Origin: Neobacillus niacini
GTDB taxonomy: Bacteria; Bacillota; Bacilli; Bacillales; Cytobacillaceae
Length of the DNA: 64,000 nucleotides
Direction: 5' to 3'
Assembly: GCF_000759675.1 (NCBI RefSeq)
Contig: NZ_BAWM01000021.1
Location: 186,001-250,000, forward strand
Part shown: piece after piece, positions 43,923 to 52,109 of the stretch
Position numbering within the stretch: position 1 is the stretch's first letter
Layout: every line of letters begins with the position of its first letter
Position numbers and translations under genes: made by a program
Notes under the pieces: model-generated
The model's input: the letters and a program-made list of their open reading frames with translations, nothing else
Databases searched by the model: none
What the model was told of the DNA's origin: nothing

Positions 43923-44606
43923 ATGTTTGCTAATGAAAGAATGGACCGAATTATTGACATCGTTGTAAACTCATTTTTACCGATGTTAAAAGCAGGGATC
44001 GCTTTTACCGTACCGTTGACACTCACATCTTTTTTTCTGGGACTCATTCTTGCTTTGCTTACAGCACTGGCTCGGATCTCGGGAATTAAACCTCTCGACG
44101 CTGTTGCAAGATTTTATGTATGGGTGATTAGGGGAACACCGCTGCTTGTTCAGTTGTTTATTATTTTTTATGGTCTTCCAAGTGTAGGGATTACAATTGG
44201 TCCGCTGCCATCAGCTATAATCGGTTTTACTATTAGTGTTGGCGCATATAACTCAGAGATTATTCGCGCAGCTATACTTTCAATTCCCAAAGGACAATGG
44301 GAGGCAGGTTACTCAATCGGGATGAGCTATCGTCAAGCATTAAAAAGGATTATTCTTCCTCAGGCAACAAGGGTATCTGTCCCGCCTTTGGCAAACAGTT
44401 TTATTGGCTTGGTAAAGGATACATCTTTGGCCGCAACCATTACTGTGACCGAAATGTTTAGAGTTGCTCAGCAAATTACCGCTACAACCTATGAACCATT
44501 AGTACTATATTGTCTAGCAGGATTTATCTATTTAATTTTCAGTACCGTTCTTTCGAATGCACAAGGGCAGATGGAAAAACGACTGGATCGTTACGTGGCG
44601 GGCTAA
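43923..44606 (+). CDS. tcyB: Cystine-type ABC transporter permease
   Basis: A 227-aa integral membrane subunit with about five hydrophobic segments and the HisM-type signature: AGIAFTVPLTLTSFFLGLIL, VIRGTPLLVQLFIIFYGLP, YNSEIIRAAILSIPKGQWEA and the EAA loop region GMSYRQALKRIILPQATRV. It lies 11 bases after tcyA with an SD (AGGAG) before the ATG. Confidence 0.9.
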   Translation: MFANERMDRIIDIVVNSFLPMLKAGIAFTVPLTLTSFFLGLILALLTALARISGIKPLDAVARFYVWVIRGTPLLVQLFIIFYGLPSVGITIGPLPSAIIGFTISVGAYNSEIIRAAILSIPKGQWEAGYSIGMSYRQALKRIILPQATRVSVPPLANSFIGLVKDTSLAATITVTEMFRVAQQITATTYEPLVLYCLAGFIYLIFSTVLSNAQGQMEKRLDRYVAG

Positions 44607-44626
44607 TTTGATAGGGGGAAATATAC

Positions 44627-45370
44627 ATGATTGAAATAAAGAACCTGCATAAACAGTTTGGACAAACAGAGGTTTTAAAGGGAATCGATCTAAAAATTGA
44701 GGAAGGCAATACAGTTTGTATTATTGGGCCATCGGGTTCAGGGAAAACAACTTTATTACGTTGTCTGAATTTATTGGAAACGCCTACAAAAGGGACCATT
44801 AAGCTTGGAAAATTTTCTTTGGATTTTCAGGATAAAAAACCAGTTTCAAAAGATAAGGTGATTAAGTTCCGTCAACAAACGGGTATGGTTTTCCAGGGTT
44901 ACAATTTGTTCCCTCATATGACCGCACTTGAAAATATTATGGAAGGTCTTGTTTACGTTCGTAAACAAGACAAGGAACTTTCACGTACGAAGGCTCTTCA
45001 ATTGCTGAAAAAGGTAGGATTATCGGAACGGGCGAACCATTATCCATCTCAGCTATCTGGTGGACAGCAACAACGTGTAGGAATTGCGAGGGCGATGGCA
45101 ATGGAACCTGAAGTCCTGCTTTTTGATGAACCTACTTCCGCGTTAGATCCAGAGCTAGTAGGAGAAGTACTTAAGGTCATGAAAGAACTTGCTAAAGAAG
45201 GAATGACTATGGTTGTAGTGACTCATGAAATGAATTTCGCGCGTGAAGCGGCGGACAAAGTTGTATTCATTGATAAAGGTGTAATCGTTGAAGAAGGAAC
45301 ACCGCAACAAATTTTTGAACATACAGGGCATGAACGGACATTACAATTCCTAAATAAACTGTGTTCATAG
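44627..45370 (+). CDS. tcyC: Cystine-type ABC transporter ATP-binding protein
   Basis: A 247-aa ATPase. Walker [17 protein letters not shown]-loop [16 protein letters not shown], signature [16 protein letters not shown], Walker [15 protein letters not shown] and switch histidine VVTHEMNFA are all present. AGGGGG precedes the ATG. Last gene of the transporter operon; a terminator follows at 45397. Confidence 0.92.
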   Translation: MIEIKNLHKQFGQTEVLKGIDLKIEEGNTVCIIGPSGSGKTTLLRCLNLLETPTKGTIKLGKFSLDFQDKKPVSKDKVIKFRQQTGMVFQGYNLFPHMTALENIMEGLVYVRKQDKELSRTKALQLLKKVGLSERANHYPSQLSGGQQQRVGIARAMAMEPEVLLFDEPTSALDPELVGEVLKVMKELAKEGMTMVVVTHEMNFAREAADKVVFIDKGVIVEEGTPQQIFEHTGHERTLQFLNKLCS

Positions 45371-45396
45371 GGAAGGGCCAGTCTCCCTCTGCTTTA

Positions 45397-45427
45397 AGAT
45401 TGCAATTTCATTTGCAATCTTTTTTAG
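45397..45427 (+). terminator. Intrinsic terminator of tcyABC
   Basis: AGATTGCAA pairs with TTGCAATCT, then six T. It is a copy of the terminator at 42724 and starts a duplicated control block. Confidence 0.9.
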
Positions 45428-45462
45428 CTCTAAGGAAGGATATTTTTGAATAATTAAAAAAA

Positions 45463-45481
45463 TATTCTCAAATTTGAGAAT
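45463..45481 (+). promoter_or_regulatory. Candidate activator site upstream of sqr
   Basis: TATTCTCAAATTTGAGAAT is a nearly perfect palindrome about 105 bases before the -24 box; the best-formed copy of the shared dyad. Confidence 0.6.
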
Positions 45482-45585
45482 CGAAAAACAGTACTGAACA
45501 GTAGGTTTTCACTATATTCATAGCGGAAATGAAAATTTCCCGTTTTTTTTGGAAGCAGGAATGATGAATTAACAATGATTTTATT

Positions 45586-45603
45586 TTGGCACAGTACTTG
45601 CAT
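45586..45603 (+). promoter_or_regulatory. Sigma-54 promoter of the sqr operon
   Basis: TTGGCACAGTACTTGCAT, full consensus, with 12 bases from GG (45588) to GC (45600). Confidence 0.88.
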
Positions 45604-45693
45604 AATAAGAAACCGTAAGAGAGAGGTGGAGCCAATTTAAAAAATATGGATTTTGAATCTACGTAGGTTTAGGTGACTAAAGGGAGGGTTTAT

Positions 45694-46893
45694 ATGAATG
45701 ATTTGACAGACTACAAAGTTATTATTGTAGGCGGCGGAAGTGCTGGTATTACAGTGGCAGCTCGTCTATTAAAGGAATCACGGACTCTTTATGGGAAAAT
45801 TGCCATTATTGACCCTGCTGAAAAACATTATTACCAGCCGCTGTGGACACTGGTTGGCGGCGGGGTTGTTGATAAAAAGGTAACAGAAAGAGAACAGTCC
45901 TCTTTAATTCCAGATGGCATTGCATGGATTAAAGAAGCGGTAGAAGCGTTTTTTCCAGATGAACAATCAATTGTAACGGCTTCGGGCAACAAACTGAGTT
46001 ATGACTTTTTAGTGGTGGCAGCAGGTATACAAATTGACTGGCACAAGGTGAAAGGTTTAAAAGAGAGCATTGGCAAGAATGGCGTTTGCAGTAATTACTC
46101 TTTCGATTATGTCGAAAGTACTTGGGAAAGTATCCGCAATTTTGACGGCGGGAATGCCATCTTTACAAATCCGAATACACCTGTTAAATGTGGTGGTGCA
46201 CCGCAAAAAATCATGTATATGGCGGATGATTATTTTCGAAAATCAGGGGTTCGCTCGAATTCTACTATCCACTTTTTCTCTGGAGCGGGCAGTATTTTTG
46301 GAGTTGAAAAATATGCAGATACATTAAACAAAGTAATTGAAAGAAAAGGAATTGAAACGCATTATCAGCACAATTTAGTGGAAATACATGCACAGCAAAA
46401 AAAGGCAGTTTTTAAAAGCCTTTCGACGGATGAATTGGTAACGGTATCCTATGATATGATTCATGTCGTTCCGCCGATGAGTTCGCCTGATTTCATTAAG
46501 AACAGTCCATTAGCTGCAGATACTGGCTGGGTGGATGTAGATCCGTATACATTACGCCATAAAAAATATGGAAATGTCTTTGGAATAGGAGACTGTACCA
46601 ATTTACCAACATCAAAAACTGGCGCCGCTATTCGAAAACAAGCTCCGGTTCTTGTCCAGAACTTGTTATGTCTAATGAACCAAAAAACAGGGTTGCAAAA
46701 GTACAACGGCTATACCTCGTGCCCGCTCGTAACAGGATATGGAAGTTTAGTTTTAGCAGAGTTTGATTATGACTCTAAGCCGGATGAGAGCTTTCCTTTT
46801 GATCAGGCCAAGGAAAGATACAGTATGTATTTATTAAAGAAGCAGGTACTCCCCATTTTATATTGGAACGGAATGCTAAAGGGCCTGCTATAA
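45694..46893 (+). CDS. sqr: Sulfide:quinone oxidoreductase (type II)
   Basis: A 399-aa membrane-associated flavoprotein that oxidises sulfide to sulfane sulfur with transfer of electrons to quinone. The ATG at 45694 has GGGAGG upstream; a longer GTG start at 45673 overlaps it. FAD motif VIIVGGGSAGITVAARLL, then HYYQPLWTLVGGG, the redox cysteines C166 (PVKCGGAPQKIMY) and C343 (YTSCPLVTGYG), and VFGIGDCTNLPTSKTGAA. It starts the operon that continues with a DUF1641 protein and a CstB-like persulfide dioxygenase. Confidence 0.92.
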   Translation: MNDLTDYKVIIVGGGSAGITVAARLLKESRTLYGKIAIIDPAEKHYYQPLWTLVGGGVVDKKVTEREQSSLIPDGIAWIKEAVEAFFPDEQSIVTASGNKLSYDFLVVAAGIQIDWHKVKGLKESIGKNGVCSNYSFDYVESTWESIRNFDGGNAIFTNPNTPVKCGGAPQKIMYMADDYFRKSGVRSNSTIHFFSGAGSIFGVEKYADTLNKVIERKGIETHYQHNLVEIHAQQKKAVFKSLSTDELVTVSYDMIHVVPPMSSPDFIKNSPLAADTGWVDVDPYTLRHKKYGNVFGIGDCTNLPTSKTGAAIRKQAPVLVQNLLCLMNQKTGLQKYNGYTSCPLVTGYGSLVLAEFDYDSKPDESFPFDQAKERYSMYLLKKQVLPILYWNGMLKGLL

Positions 46894-46919
46894 AAAAACG
46901 TGTTAGTGAGAGGAAGATT

Positions 46920-47501
46920 ATGCAGAAAACAACCATTGATCACTTATCGGATCTCCAACCATTACTTTCATTATTGAGTCAGAAGGAAACACAAAACAGT
47001 TTAATCCAAACACTGGAAAAACTGCCCGAACTTGTTGACCAGTATTCTGCCCTAGAACGAAACATCGCTTTTATTAAATCCGTTCTAAATGATAAAGAAT
47101 CGACGGAATATTTATTGGGGGGATTAGAAGATGAAATCGGTAAATACATTCCCACTAAAGATTCATTGGAAGCATTGATGGCACTGGTCCATAACCTTCC
47201 GAAATATACTAAATACTTGTCAATGGTAGAACCAATTATGGAATTCCTATTATCGACTTCGCGTGATCAAGAGTCCATTGATTATTTATATAAGGGGGCA
47301 CAAGAAATCGCAGGTCCGATCCAGCAAAAGGTTGAAAATGGTTGGGATTTGATTCAGCGGGCAAAAAAAGAAGCGGACAAAGACCATTCACCTGTGACCA
47401 TCTTTACCGTATTCAAATTAATCAAAGAGCCTGCCGTTCAACGGAGTATTCATTTTGTTAAAGCACTTTTAACTATTGCTTCTGAACCTAAATTAAAATA
47501 A
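46920..47501 (+). CDS. DUF1641 family protein
   Basis: A 193-aa soluble, helix-rich protein; GAGAGGAAG precedes the ATG at 46920. Segments such as LEKLPELVDQYSALERNIAF, LLGGLEDEIGKYIP, and LYKGAQEIAGPI fit the DUF1641 family, often encoded next to sulfide:quinone oxidoreductases or formate dehydrogenases. It may be a partner or membrane-recruitment factor for SQR; the function is not established. It lies 26 bases after sqr. Confidence 0.8.
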   Translation: MQKTTIDHLSDLQPLLSLLSQKETQNSLIQTLEKLPELVDQYSALERNIAFIKSVLNDKESTEYLLGGLEDEIGKYIPTKDSLEALMALVHNLPKYTKYLSMVEPIMEFLLSTSRDQESIDYLYKGAQEIAGPIQQKVENGWDLIQRAKKEADKDHSPVTIFTVFKLIKEPAVQRSIHFVKALLTIASEPKLK

Positions 47502-47528
47502 TCGACTTCTAAAGGAGTGTTCAATCTC

Positions 47529-48974
47529 ATGTTAATTAAATATTTTTATGATGAGAAATTGGCTCATGCCTCTTATTTGGTCGGGTGTCAAGCTAAGGGA
47601 GCTGCCATTGTGATTGACCCTTCCCGCGACGTCCATTCTTACTTGAATGCAGCGCAGGCCAATGGATTATCGATTACAGGTGTTACGGAGACACATATTC
47701 ACGCCGATTATATTTCTGGTTCAAAGGAGCTGGCTTCCAAAACAGGGGCTAAACTTTATCTGTCAGATGAGGGGGATGCCGATTGGAAGTATCAGTTTTT
47801 CGATCAGTATGATTCCCAATTGCTCAAAGACGGGGATAGCTTTTCAATTGGGAAATTAACCTTTGAAGTTCTTCATACTCCAGGGCATACACCGGAACAT
47901 ATTTCATTTTTATTGACAGACGGCGGCGCAGCAGTCCAAGCTCCTATTGGCCTCTTTACAGGTGACTTTGTTTTTGCCGGAGATGTGGGCCGTCCTGACT
48001 TACTGGAAAAAGCTGCAGGTGTAAATGGTTCGGCCTATTCGTTGGCAAAAAAAATGTTTAAATCCTTGCAGCGATTTAAACAGCTCCCAGACTATTTACA
48101 AGTATGGGCGGCGCACGGAGCAGGGAGTGCATGCGGGAAATCACTGGGGGCAGTGCCTTCGACAACGGTTGGATATGAAAAGCTAGCTAACTGGGCGTTG
48201 CAATATGATGAGGAAGATCTATTTATCGAAGCATTACTTTCCGGGCAGCCTGAGGCGCCAAAATATTTCGGAATCATGAAACGACTAAATAAACAAGGGA
48301 CGACCCTAATCGAAAATCTTGAGCCTGTCCTTCATGCACAAACTTCGTTAACCGTCGTTCAGGAATGGACCCAAAACGGTATTGTGGTGGATACCCGGCC
48401 GGCGAAGCAATTTGCGGAAAAACATATTGCGGGAACCATCAACCTACCCTACAATCAATCCTTTGTGACTTGGGCCGGATGGCTGCTTGAATATGATCAG
48501 CCGATCTATTTATTGGTAAGTGGGGAAGATGAAGCGAAAACGCTTAAAGCATTACGATCGATTGGACTTGATCAGGTTAAAGCTACAATGGATAGCACGT
48601 TCATTGAACAGCTCGAATGGAACGAAATGGATGTTGCGGATTATCAAGCAGTTGAACCGAAAGAGATTATGGATAAGCTTGATGAGTATTATGTCCTTGA
48701 CGTTCGTCGTAACAGTGAATGGATGGCCGGGCATATCTCGCAGGCTCACCATATCATGCTTGGACATCTAAAAGAAAGAATGAACGAGATTCATAGCGAA
48801 AAACCAATTCTTATAAATTGTAAATCAGGCGCAAGATCGGCGATTGCCGTTAGTCTATTGAAAGCAAATGGGTTTGACCGTGTCCTTAATTTAACAGGCG
48901 GGTTTGATAAATGGAAAAAAGAGAATAATAAAGCATTAAATTCCACGGAGCTTACTGCTAAAGGAAAAAGATGA
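47529..48974 (+). CDS. cstB: CstB-like persulfide dioxygenase with two rhodanese domains
   Basis: A 481-aa cytoplasmic enzyme. AAAGGAG lies 11 bases before the ATG. The N-terminal metallo-beta-lactamase fold (about 1-240) resembles ETHE1: ETHIHADYISGSKELA (H56, H58), VLHTPGHTPEHISF and FTGDFVFAGDVGRPDLLE. A first rhodanese domain (about 265-355) has VSGEDEAK where the catalytic Cys would be and is probably inactive. A second (about 370-470) has the active C431 in INCKSGARSAIA. It oxidises persulfide produced by SQR to sulfite and thiosulfate. Confidence 0.92.
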   Translation: MLIKYFYDEKLAHASYLVGCQAKGAAIVIDPSRDVHSYLNAAQANGLSITGVTETHIHADYISGSKELASKTGAKLYLSDEGDADWKYQFFDQYDSQLLKDGDSFSIGKLTFEVLHTPGHTPEHISFLLTDGGAAVQAPIGLFTGDFVFAGDVGRPDLLEKAAGVNGSAYSLAKKMFKSLQRFKQLPDYLQVWAAHGAGSACGKSLGAVPSTTVGYEKLANWALQYDEEDLFIEALLSGQPEAPKYFGIMKRLNKQGTTLIENLEPVLHAQTSLTVVQEWTQNGIVVDTRPAKQFAEKHIAGTINLPYNQSFVTWAGWLLEYDQPIYLLVSGEDEAKTLKALRSIGLDQVKATMDSTFIEQLEWNEMDVADYQAVEPKEIMDKLDEYYVLDVRRNSEWMAGHISQAHHIMLGHLKERMNEIHSEKPILINCKSGARSAIAVSLLKANGFDRVLNLTGGFDKWKKENNKALNSTELTAKGKR

Positions 48975-49037
48975 TAAGCCAACACCAATATTGCGATATT
49001 AACTAGCGCATCGTGGAATGTAAAAAGGAGTTATGGA

Positions 49038-49451
49038 ATGACAATTCTACAATGGTTTCTCACAGTTGCCTCAGGCGGAATTATTGGCTTTACTTTAGGA
49101 CTTATTGGCGGTGGTGGTTCCATTTTAGCAGTTCCTCTTTTGCTTTATGTGGTCGGGGTGAAAGACCCGCATATTGTTATCGGCAGTACAGCCCTTGCTG
49201 TTTCACTTAATGCCTTTTTGAATCTTATACCTCATTCACGTGCAGGCCATGTTCATTGGAGACCGGCAATCGTATTTGCTATACCAGGTGTAGTTGGAGC
49301 CATATTTGGTTCTTATCTTGGCAAGCTTTTACCGAGCAAGCAATTGCTGTTTCTTTTTGCCTTACTTATGATTTTTATGGCCATTAAAATAATCCTGCCT
49401 AAAAAGACTGTAAAACAGGCAGTAAATACAGAAACAGAAGGTATGAGTTAA
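49038..49451 (+). CDS. TauE/SafE sulfite exporter, N-terminal half
   Basis: A 137-aa membrane protein with about four hydrophobic segments and the TauE start GGIIGFTLGLIGGGGSILAV. AAAGGAG precedes the ATG. A usual TauE/SafE protein has about 250-270 residues and two such halves; here the frame ends with TAA at 49449-49451 and the second half starts at once with ATG in the same frame. Either one gene is split by a nonsense codon or two halves are made by coupled re-initiation. Expected role: export of sulfite formed by the CstB-like enzyme. Confidence 0.82.
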   Translation: MTILQWFLTVASGGIIGFTLGLIGGGGSILAVPLLLYVVGVKDPHIVIGSTALAVSLNAFLNLIPHSRAGHVHWRPAIVFAIPGVVGAIFGSYLGKLLPSKQLLFLFALLMIFMAIKIILPKKTVKQAVNTETEGMS

Positions 49452-49841
49452 ATGGATAAATTTAATGGAAAAAAATTAACCCTATTCGGTGTTATGACAG
49501 GAATGGCATCAGGCTTTTTTGGCATTGGCGGTGGGTTTTTGGTTGTTCCCTCCTTACTGGCAGCCACAAATATGGCTATCGTTGAAGCAATCGGTACATC
49601 CTTGTTTTCTGTAGGAACTTTTGGGCTCACAACGGCACTAAATTACAGCCTTTCTGGATTGGTTAATTGGTTCGTAGTGCTGGCACTTGTTTGCGGCGGA
49701 TTTATAGGGGGGATCTTTGGTACGATCGTTGCAAAGCGTTTAAGCAAACAACGACAAGCCCTTAATTATATTTTCTCTGCTGTTGTCATAACCGTAGCCA
49801 TTTATATGATCATTAAAAATGCAGACGCCCTGAATTTATGA
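49452..49841 (+). CDS. TauE/SafE sulfite exporter, C-terminal half
   Basis: 129 aa in the same reading frame as the gene before it, separated only by TAA. It opens KKLTLFGVMTGMASGFFGIG with the repeated GIGGGFLVVPSLL motif of the second TauE half and has three to four membrane segments. There is no independent SD beyond the purine-rich end of the upstream gene, so expression probably depends on re-initiation or readthrough. Confidence 0.82.
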   Translation: MDKFNGKKLTLFGVMTGMASGFFGIGGGFLVVPSLLAATNMAIVEAIGTSLFSVGTFGLTTALNYSLSGLVNWFVVLALVCGGFIGGIFGTIVAKRLSKQRQALNYIFSAVVITVAIYMIIKNADALNL

Positions 49842-49985
49842 ATCTGTATTTGGTAGAGACAACCGAAAGGAATAGGTTTCACAATCATATTTTTCTAGTT
49901 TATTGTGAAAGTATAGCTAATTTCTATCATTTTCATGGTGGAAATATGATAATTAAATTTATTTGAAAAAGGCGGAGTTCATACT

Positions 49986-50363
49986 ATGATGAAAGTTATC
50001 TCAACTAATAAAGCACCTCAAGCGATTGGACCATACTCGCAGGCTATTCGTGTGGATGGATTTCTATTTCTTTCGGGGCAGATCCCGTTGGATCCCGATA
50101 CGGGAGGGGTAGTTGAAAAGGATATTAGACTTCAAACTCAACAGGTTTTAAAGAATATTCAGGGCATTTTAGAAGAGGAAGATTATTCACTTACTAATAT
50201 CGTAAAAACGACTATTTTTATAAAAGATATGAATGATTTCCCTGTTATTAACGAAGAGTACAGTCAATTTATGCAGGGGCATAACCCTGCACGATCCACT
50301 GTGGAGGTAAGCCGTCTTCCTAAAGATGTGATGATCGAAATAGAGGCGATCGCGAAGAAATAA
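49986..50363 (+). CDS. ridA: RidA-family enamine/imine deaminase
   Basis: A 125-aa enzyme that clears 2-aminoacrylate and related imines released by PLP lyases such as cysteine desulfhydrases. GGCGGAG precedes the start; ATG is doubled at 49986 and 49989. Complete RidA pattern: NKAPQAIGPYSQAIRVDGFL, SGQIPLDPDTG, VVKTTIFI region as IVKTTIFIKDMNDFPVINE, ARSTVEVSRLPKDVMIEIEA. It matches the broken copy at 30340, and follows the sqr-cstB-tauE group by 145 bases. Confidence 0.92.
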   Translation: MMKVISTNKAPQAIGPYSQAIRVDGFLFLSGQIPLDPDTGGVVEKDIRLQTQQVLKNIQGILEEEDYSLTNIVKTTIFIKDMNDFPVINEEYSQFMQGHNPARSTVEVSRLPKDVMIEIEAIAKK

Positions 50364-50663
50364 TTTTTGTAGTGATCAGCGATTCCTGAACATAGGTGAT
50401 CTTTGGCCAATTTTTTAGTATCGAGTACTGCCTAAGTAATCTATGAAACTTTACGATCGCATATAATTCCTTCTTCAAGACTCCTTGGCAGGGCTAAATG
50501 AAAGCGTTATCGTATCATTTTCTTTGGATCTTATGCTCCATTGCCGCCTTGTTTGTGATGTCGATCCCTAGATTACACGCACTTCTCTTTCTTCGGATGA
50601 CCGTTACAACTATTCTTAGCCTAATGATTTTGTATACGGTAAAATGGCTTTTTAGTTTTTGTA

Positions 50664-50690
50664 ATATTTTATCAATTTTGAAAATAATTT
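50664..50690 (+). promoter_or_regulatory. Candidate activator site upstream of the cysteine dioxygenase unit
   Basis: TTTATCAATTTTGAAAATAA fits the shared dyad but lies about 270 bases before the -24 box, farther than in the other units. No gene is supported in 50364-51009. Confidence 0.3.
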
Positions 50691-50950
50691 TATAAAATCG
50701 TAGGTACGGAATGTGACTTTGAGAATCGCGAGTAAGCAGATTCCTGCAGTATTTCAATTATGTATTCATCCTTCCTTCCTTTACTTTTATGTACAGGGAA
50801 GGATTTTTTTTTCGGATATGAGATGAATTTTTTCGCATTTGCTAAGACTCCAGCAAAAGCAATGGGCTATTCCAATGAATAAAAATGATCAAACAGTGTT
50901 GTATCAACAAAAACAACACCATTCCAGGGTGTTTAAGGTCAATTTTTATT

Positions 50951-50967
50951 TTGGCATGATTTTTGCA
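50951..50967 (+). promoter_or_regulatory. Sigma-54 promoter of the patB fragment-cysteine dioxygenase unit
   Basis: TTGGCATGATTTTTGCA, with 12 bases from GG (50953) to GC (50965), and the same ATTTTTATT lead-in as the promoters at 42923 and 45586. Confidence 0.82.
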
Positions 50968-51009
50968 ATATAGTTTGGTGTAGTAGTTAACTAGTTAGCG
51001 GGATGCGAA

Positions 51010-51144
51010 ATGAATTACAACTTCGATCAGGAAATTAACCGGATGAAAACAGCTTGCGAAAAGTGGGATGACCTTGAGACACGCTTTGGTGTGAAGGATG
51101 TCCTGCCCATGTGGGTGGCTGATATGGACTTTACAGGAAAGTAA
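51010..51144 (+). pseudogene. PatB N-terminal fragment, 44 codons
   Basis: MNYNFDQEINRMKTACEKWD, then FGVKDVLPMWVADMDF and a stop. This aligns with residues 1-44 of PatB at 39723 and then ends at TAA. It begins 45 bases after a sigma-54 promoter and ends 29 bases before the dioxygenase gene, so the dioxygenase seems to have replaced a patB gene behind its promoter. It might still be translated as a leader peptide. Confidence 0.75.
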
Positions 51145-51173
51145 ACCATATAGAATATTGAGGAGGAATTAGG

Positions 51174-51755
51174 ATGGATTACGTAATTGAATATGATTTC
51201 AAAAATTTTGTTGATGATATGACTGTAATAGTGGAACAGAGTCAGAATGATAAAGAATGTGTTGTGGAAGCGGAAAGGTTACTTGGTAAATTAATTCAAT
51301 CCCAATCATGGCTTCCCGCTGAGAAGAGAAGGCCAAGTGATGAGGGATACTCGCGGCATCCGTTGTATTGTGATCCAGAGGACCGTTTCGAAGTGATCGC
51401 GCTCGTTTGGAAGCCCGGCCAGAAGACCACTCTTCATGATCACGATGATACATGGGGAGCAGAAGGAGTTGTCGCGGGTCAGGTCAAAGTGACGAATTAT
51501 ATACGATTAGAGGAATTATCAGAGGGAAAAATTGTTAAGTTACAGCCTGCTGATTCCATCGTTGTAAACGAGCAGAATACTGGAAAGCTATTGCCTCCGG
51601 CAGACTGTCATATCCTGGAGGGGGTAGGCGATACACCTGCAATCACGATCCATGTTTATGGAAAGCAATTGAGAAAATTTCGGGTTTTCACTCCGTTAGA
51701 AGAAGAAGGGCTATATCTTGCAGAAGAAAAGCATGTTGAATACTCCTCTGCTTAG
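51174..51755 (+). CDS. Cysteine dioxygenase family protein
   Basis: A 193-aa cupin enzyme; GGAGGAATTAGG precedes the ATG. The iron ligands of thiol dioxygenases are visible: H88 and H90 in TLHDHDDTWGAEGVV and H160 in TIHVYGKQLRKF. Cysteine dioxygenase oxidises L-cysteine to cysteine sulfinate; related enzymes use 3-mercaptopropionate. It lies under a sigma-54 promoter shared with the cystine and sulfide genes, fitting cysteine disposal. YSRHPLYCDPEDRFEVIALV is typical of the bacterial group. Own terminator follows. Confidence 0.9.
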   Translation: MDYVIEYDFKNFVDDMTVIVEQSQNDKECVVEAERLLGKLIQSQSWLPAEKRRPSDEGYSRHPLYCDPEDRFEVIALVWKPGQKTTLHDHDDTWGAEGVVAGQVKVTNYIRLEELSEGKIVKLQPADSIVVNEQNTGKLLPPADCHILEGVGDTPAITIHVYGKQLRKFRVFTPLEEEGLYLAEEKHVEYSSA

Positions 51756-51837
51756 AATTGAATAAATAGAGAATGTGCGTTCCGTTAGGTCTCTACCTTA
51801 AAGGATCAGAATTAAAGCCGAAATTTATTATAGGTCA

Positions 51838-51872
51838 AGATAAAAAACGATGAATCCTTTCCGTTTTTTATC
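51838..51872 (+). terminator. Intrinsic terminator after cysteine dioxygenase
   Basis: GATAAAAAACG pairs with CGTTTTTTATC around ATGAATCCTTTC; long A-T stem. Confidence 0.7.
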
Positions 51873-51892
51873 CGTGAAAGGAGAAGCTAAAA

Positions 51893-52003
51893 ATGCATCA
51901 AATGTGTAAAATAGGAGATTTCCTTTATTTGCTTATTCCAGAAAAGGGCCATATTGTTGAACAACACCTTCCAAGAAAAGTGGATATCTATTCTAAAGTT
52001 TAG
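51893..52003 (+). CDS. Possible small protein, 36 aa
   Basis: AAAGGAG lies ten bases before the ATG. The product reads MHQMCKIGDFLYLLIPEKGH and ends PRKVDIYSKV. It overlaps no other gene and lies between two terminators. Not recognised; it could be a fragment. Confidence 0.35.
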   Translation: MHQMCKIGDFLYLLIPEKGHIVEQHLPRKVDIYSKV

Positions 52004-52070
52004 AAGACATTGTAAAGGTTTGTACATATACTAAGGGAAGGATATTTTAATAAGAAAAGAAATTTCAAAT

Positions 52071-52100
52071 AAAAAACACGGGGTTCAACTCCCCCGTGTT
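52071..52100 (-). terminator. Intrinsic terminator of dsdA
   Basis: AACACGGGG pairs with CCCCGTGTT around TTCAACTC; on the minus strand it is followed by a T-run (AAAAAA on the plus strand). Confidence 0.85.
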
Positions 52101-52109
52101 AAATTACTT

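Noticed and set aside
50498..50695. 65-codon hydrophobic frame, and a cre-like ATGAAAGCGTTATCG at its start
   Set aside because: No convincing SD; the frame covers a candidate activator site. The cre match has no suitably placed gene.
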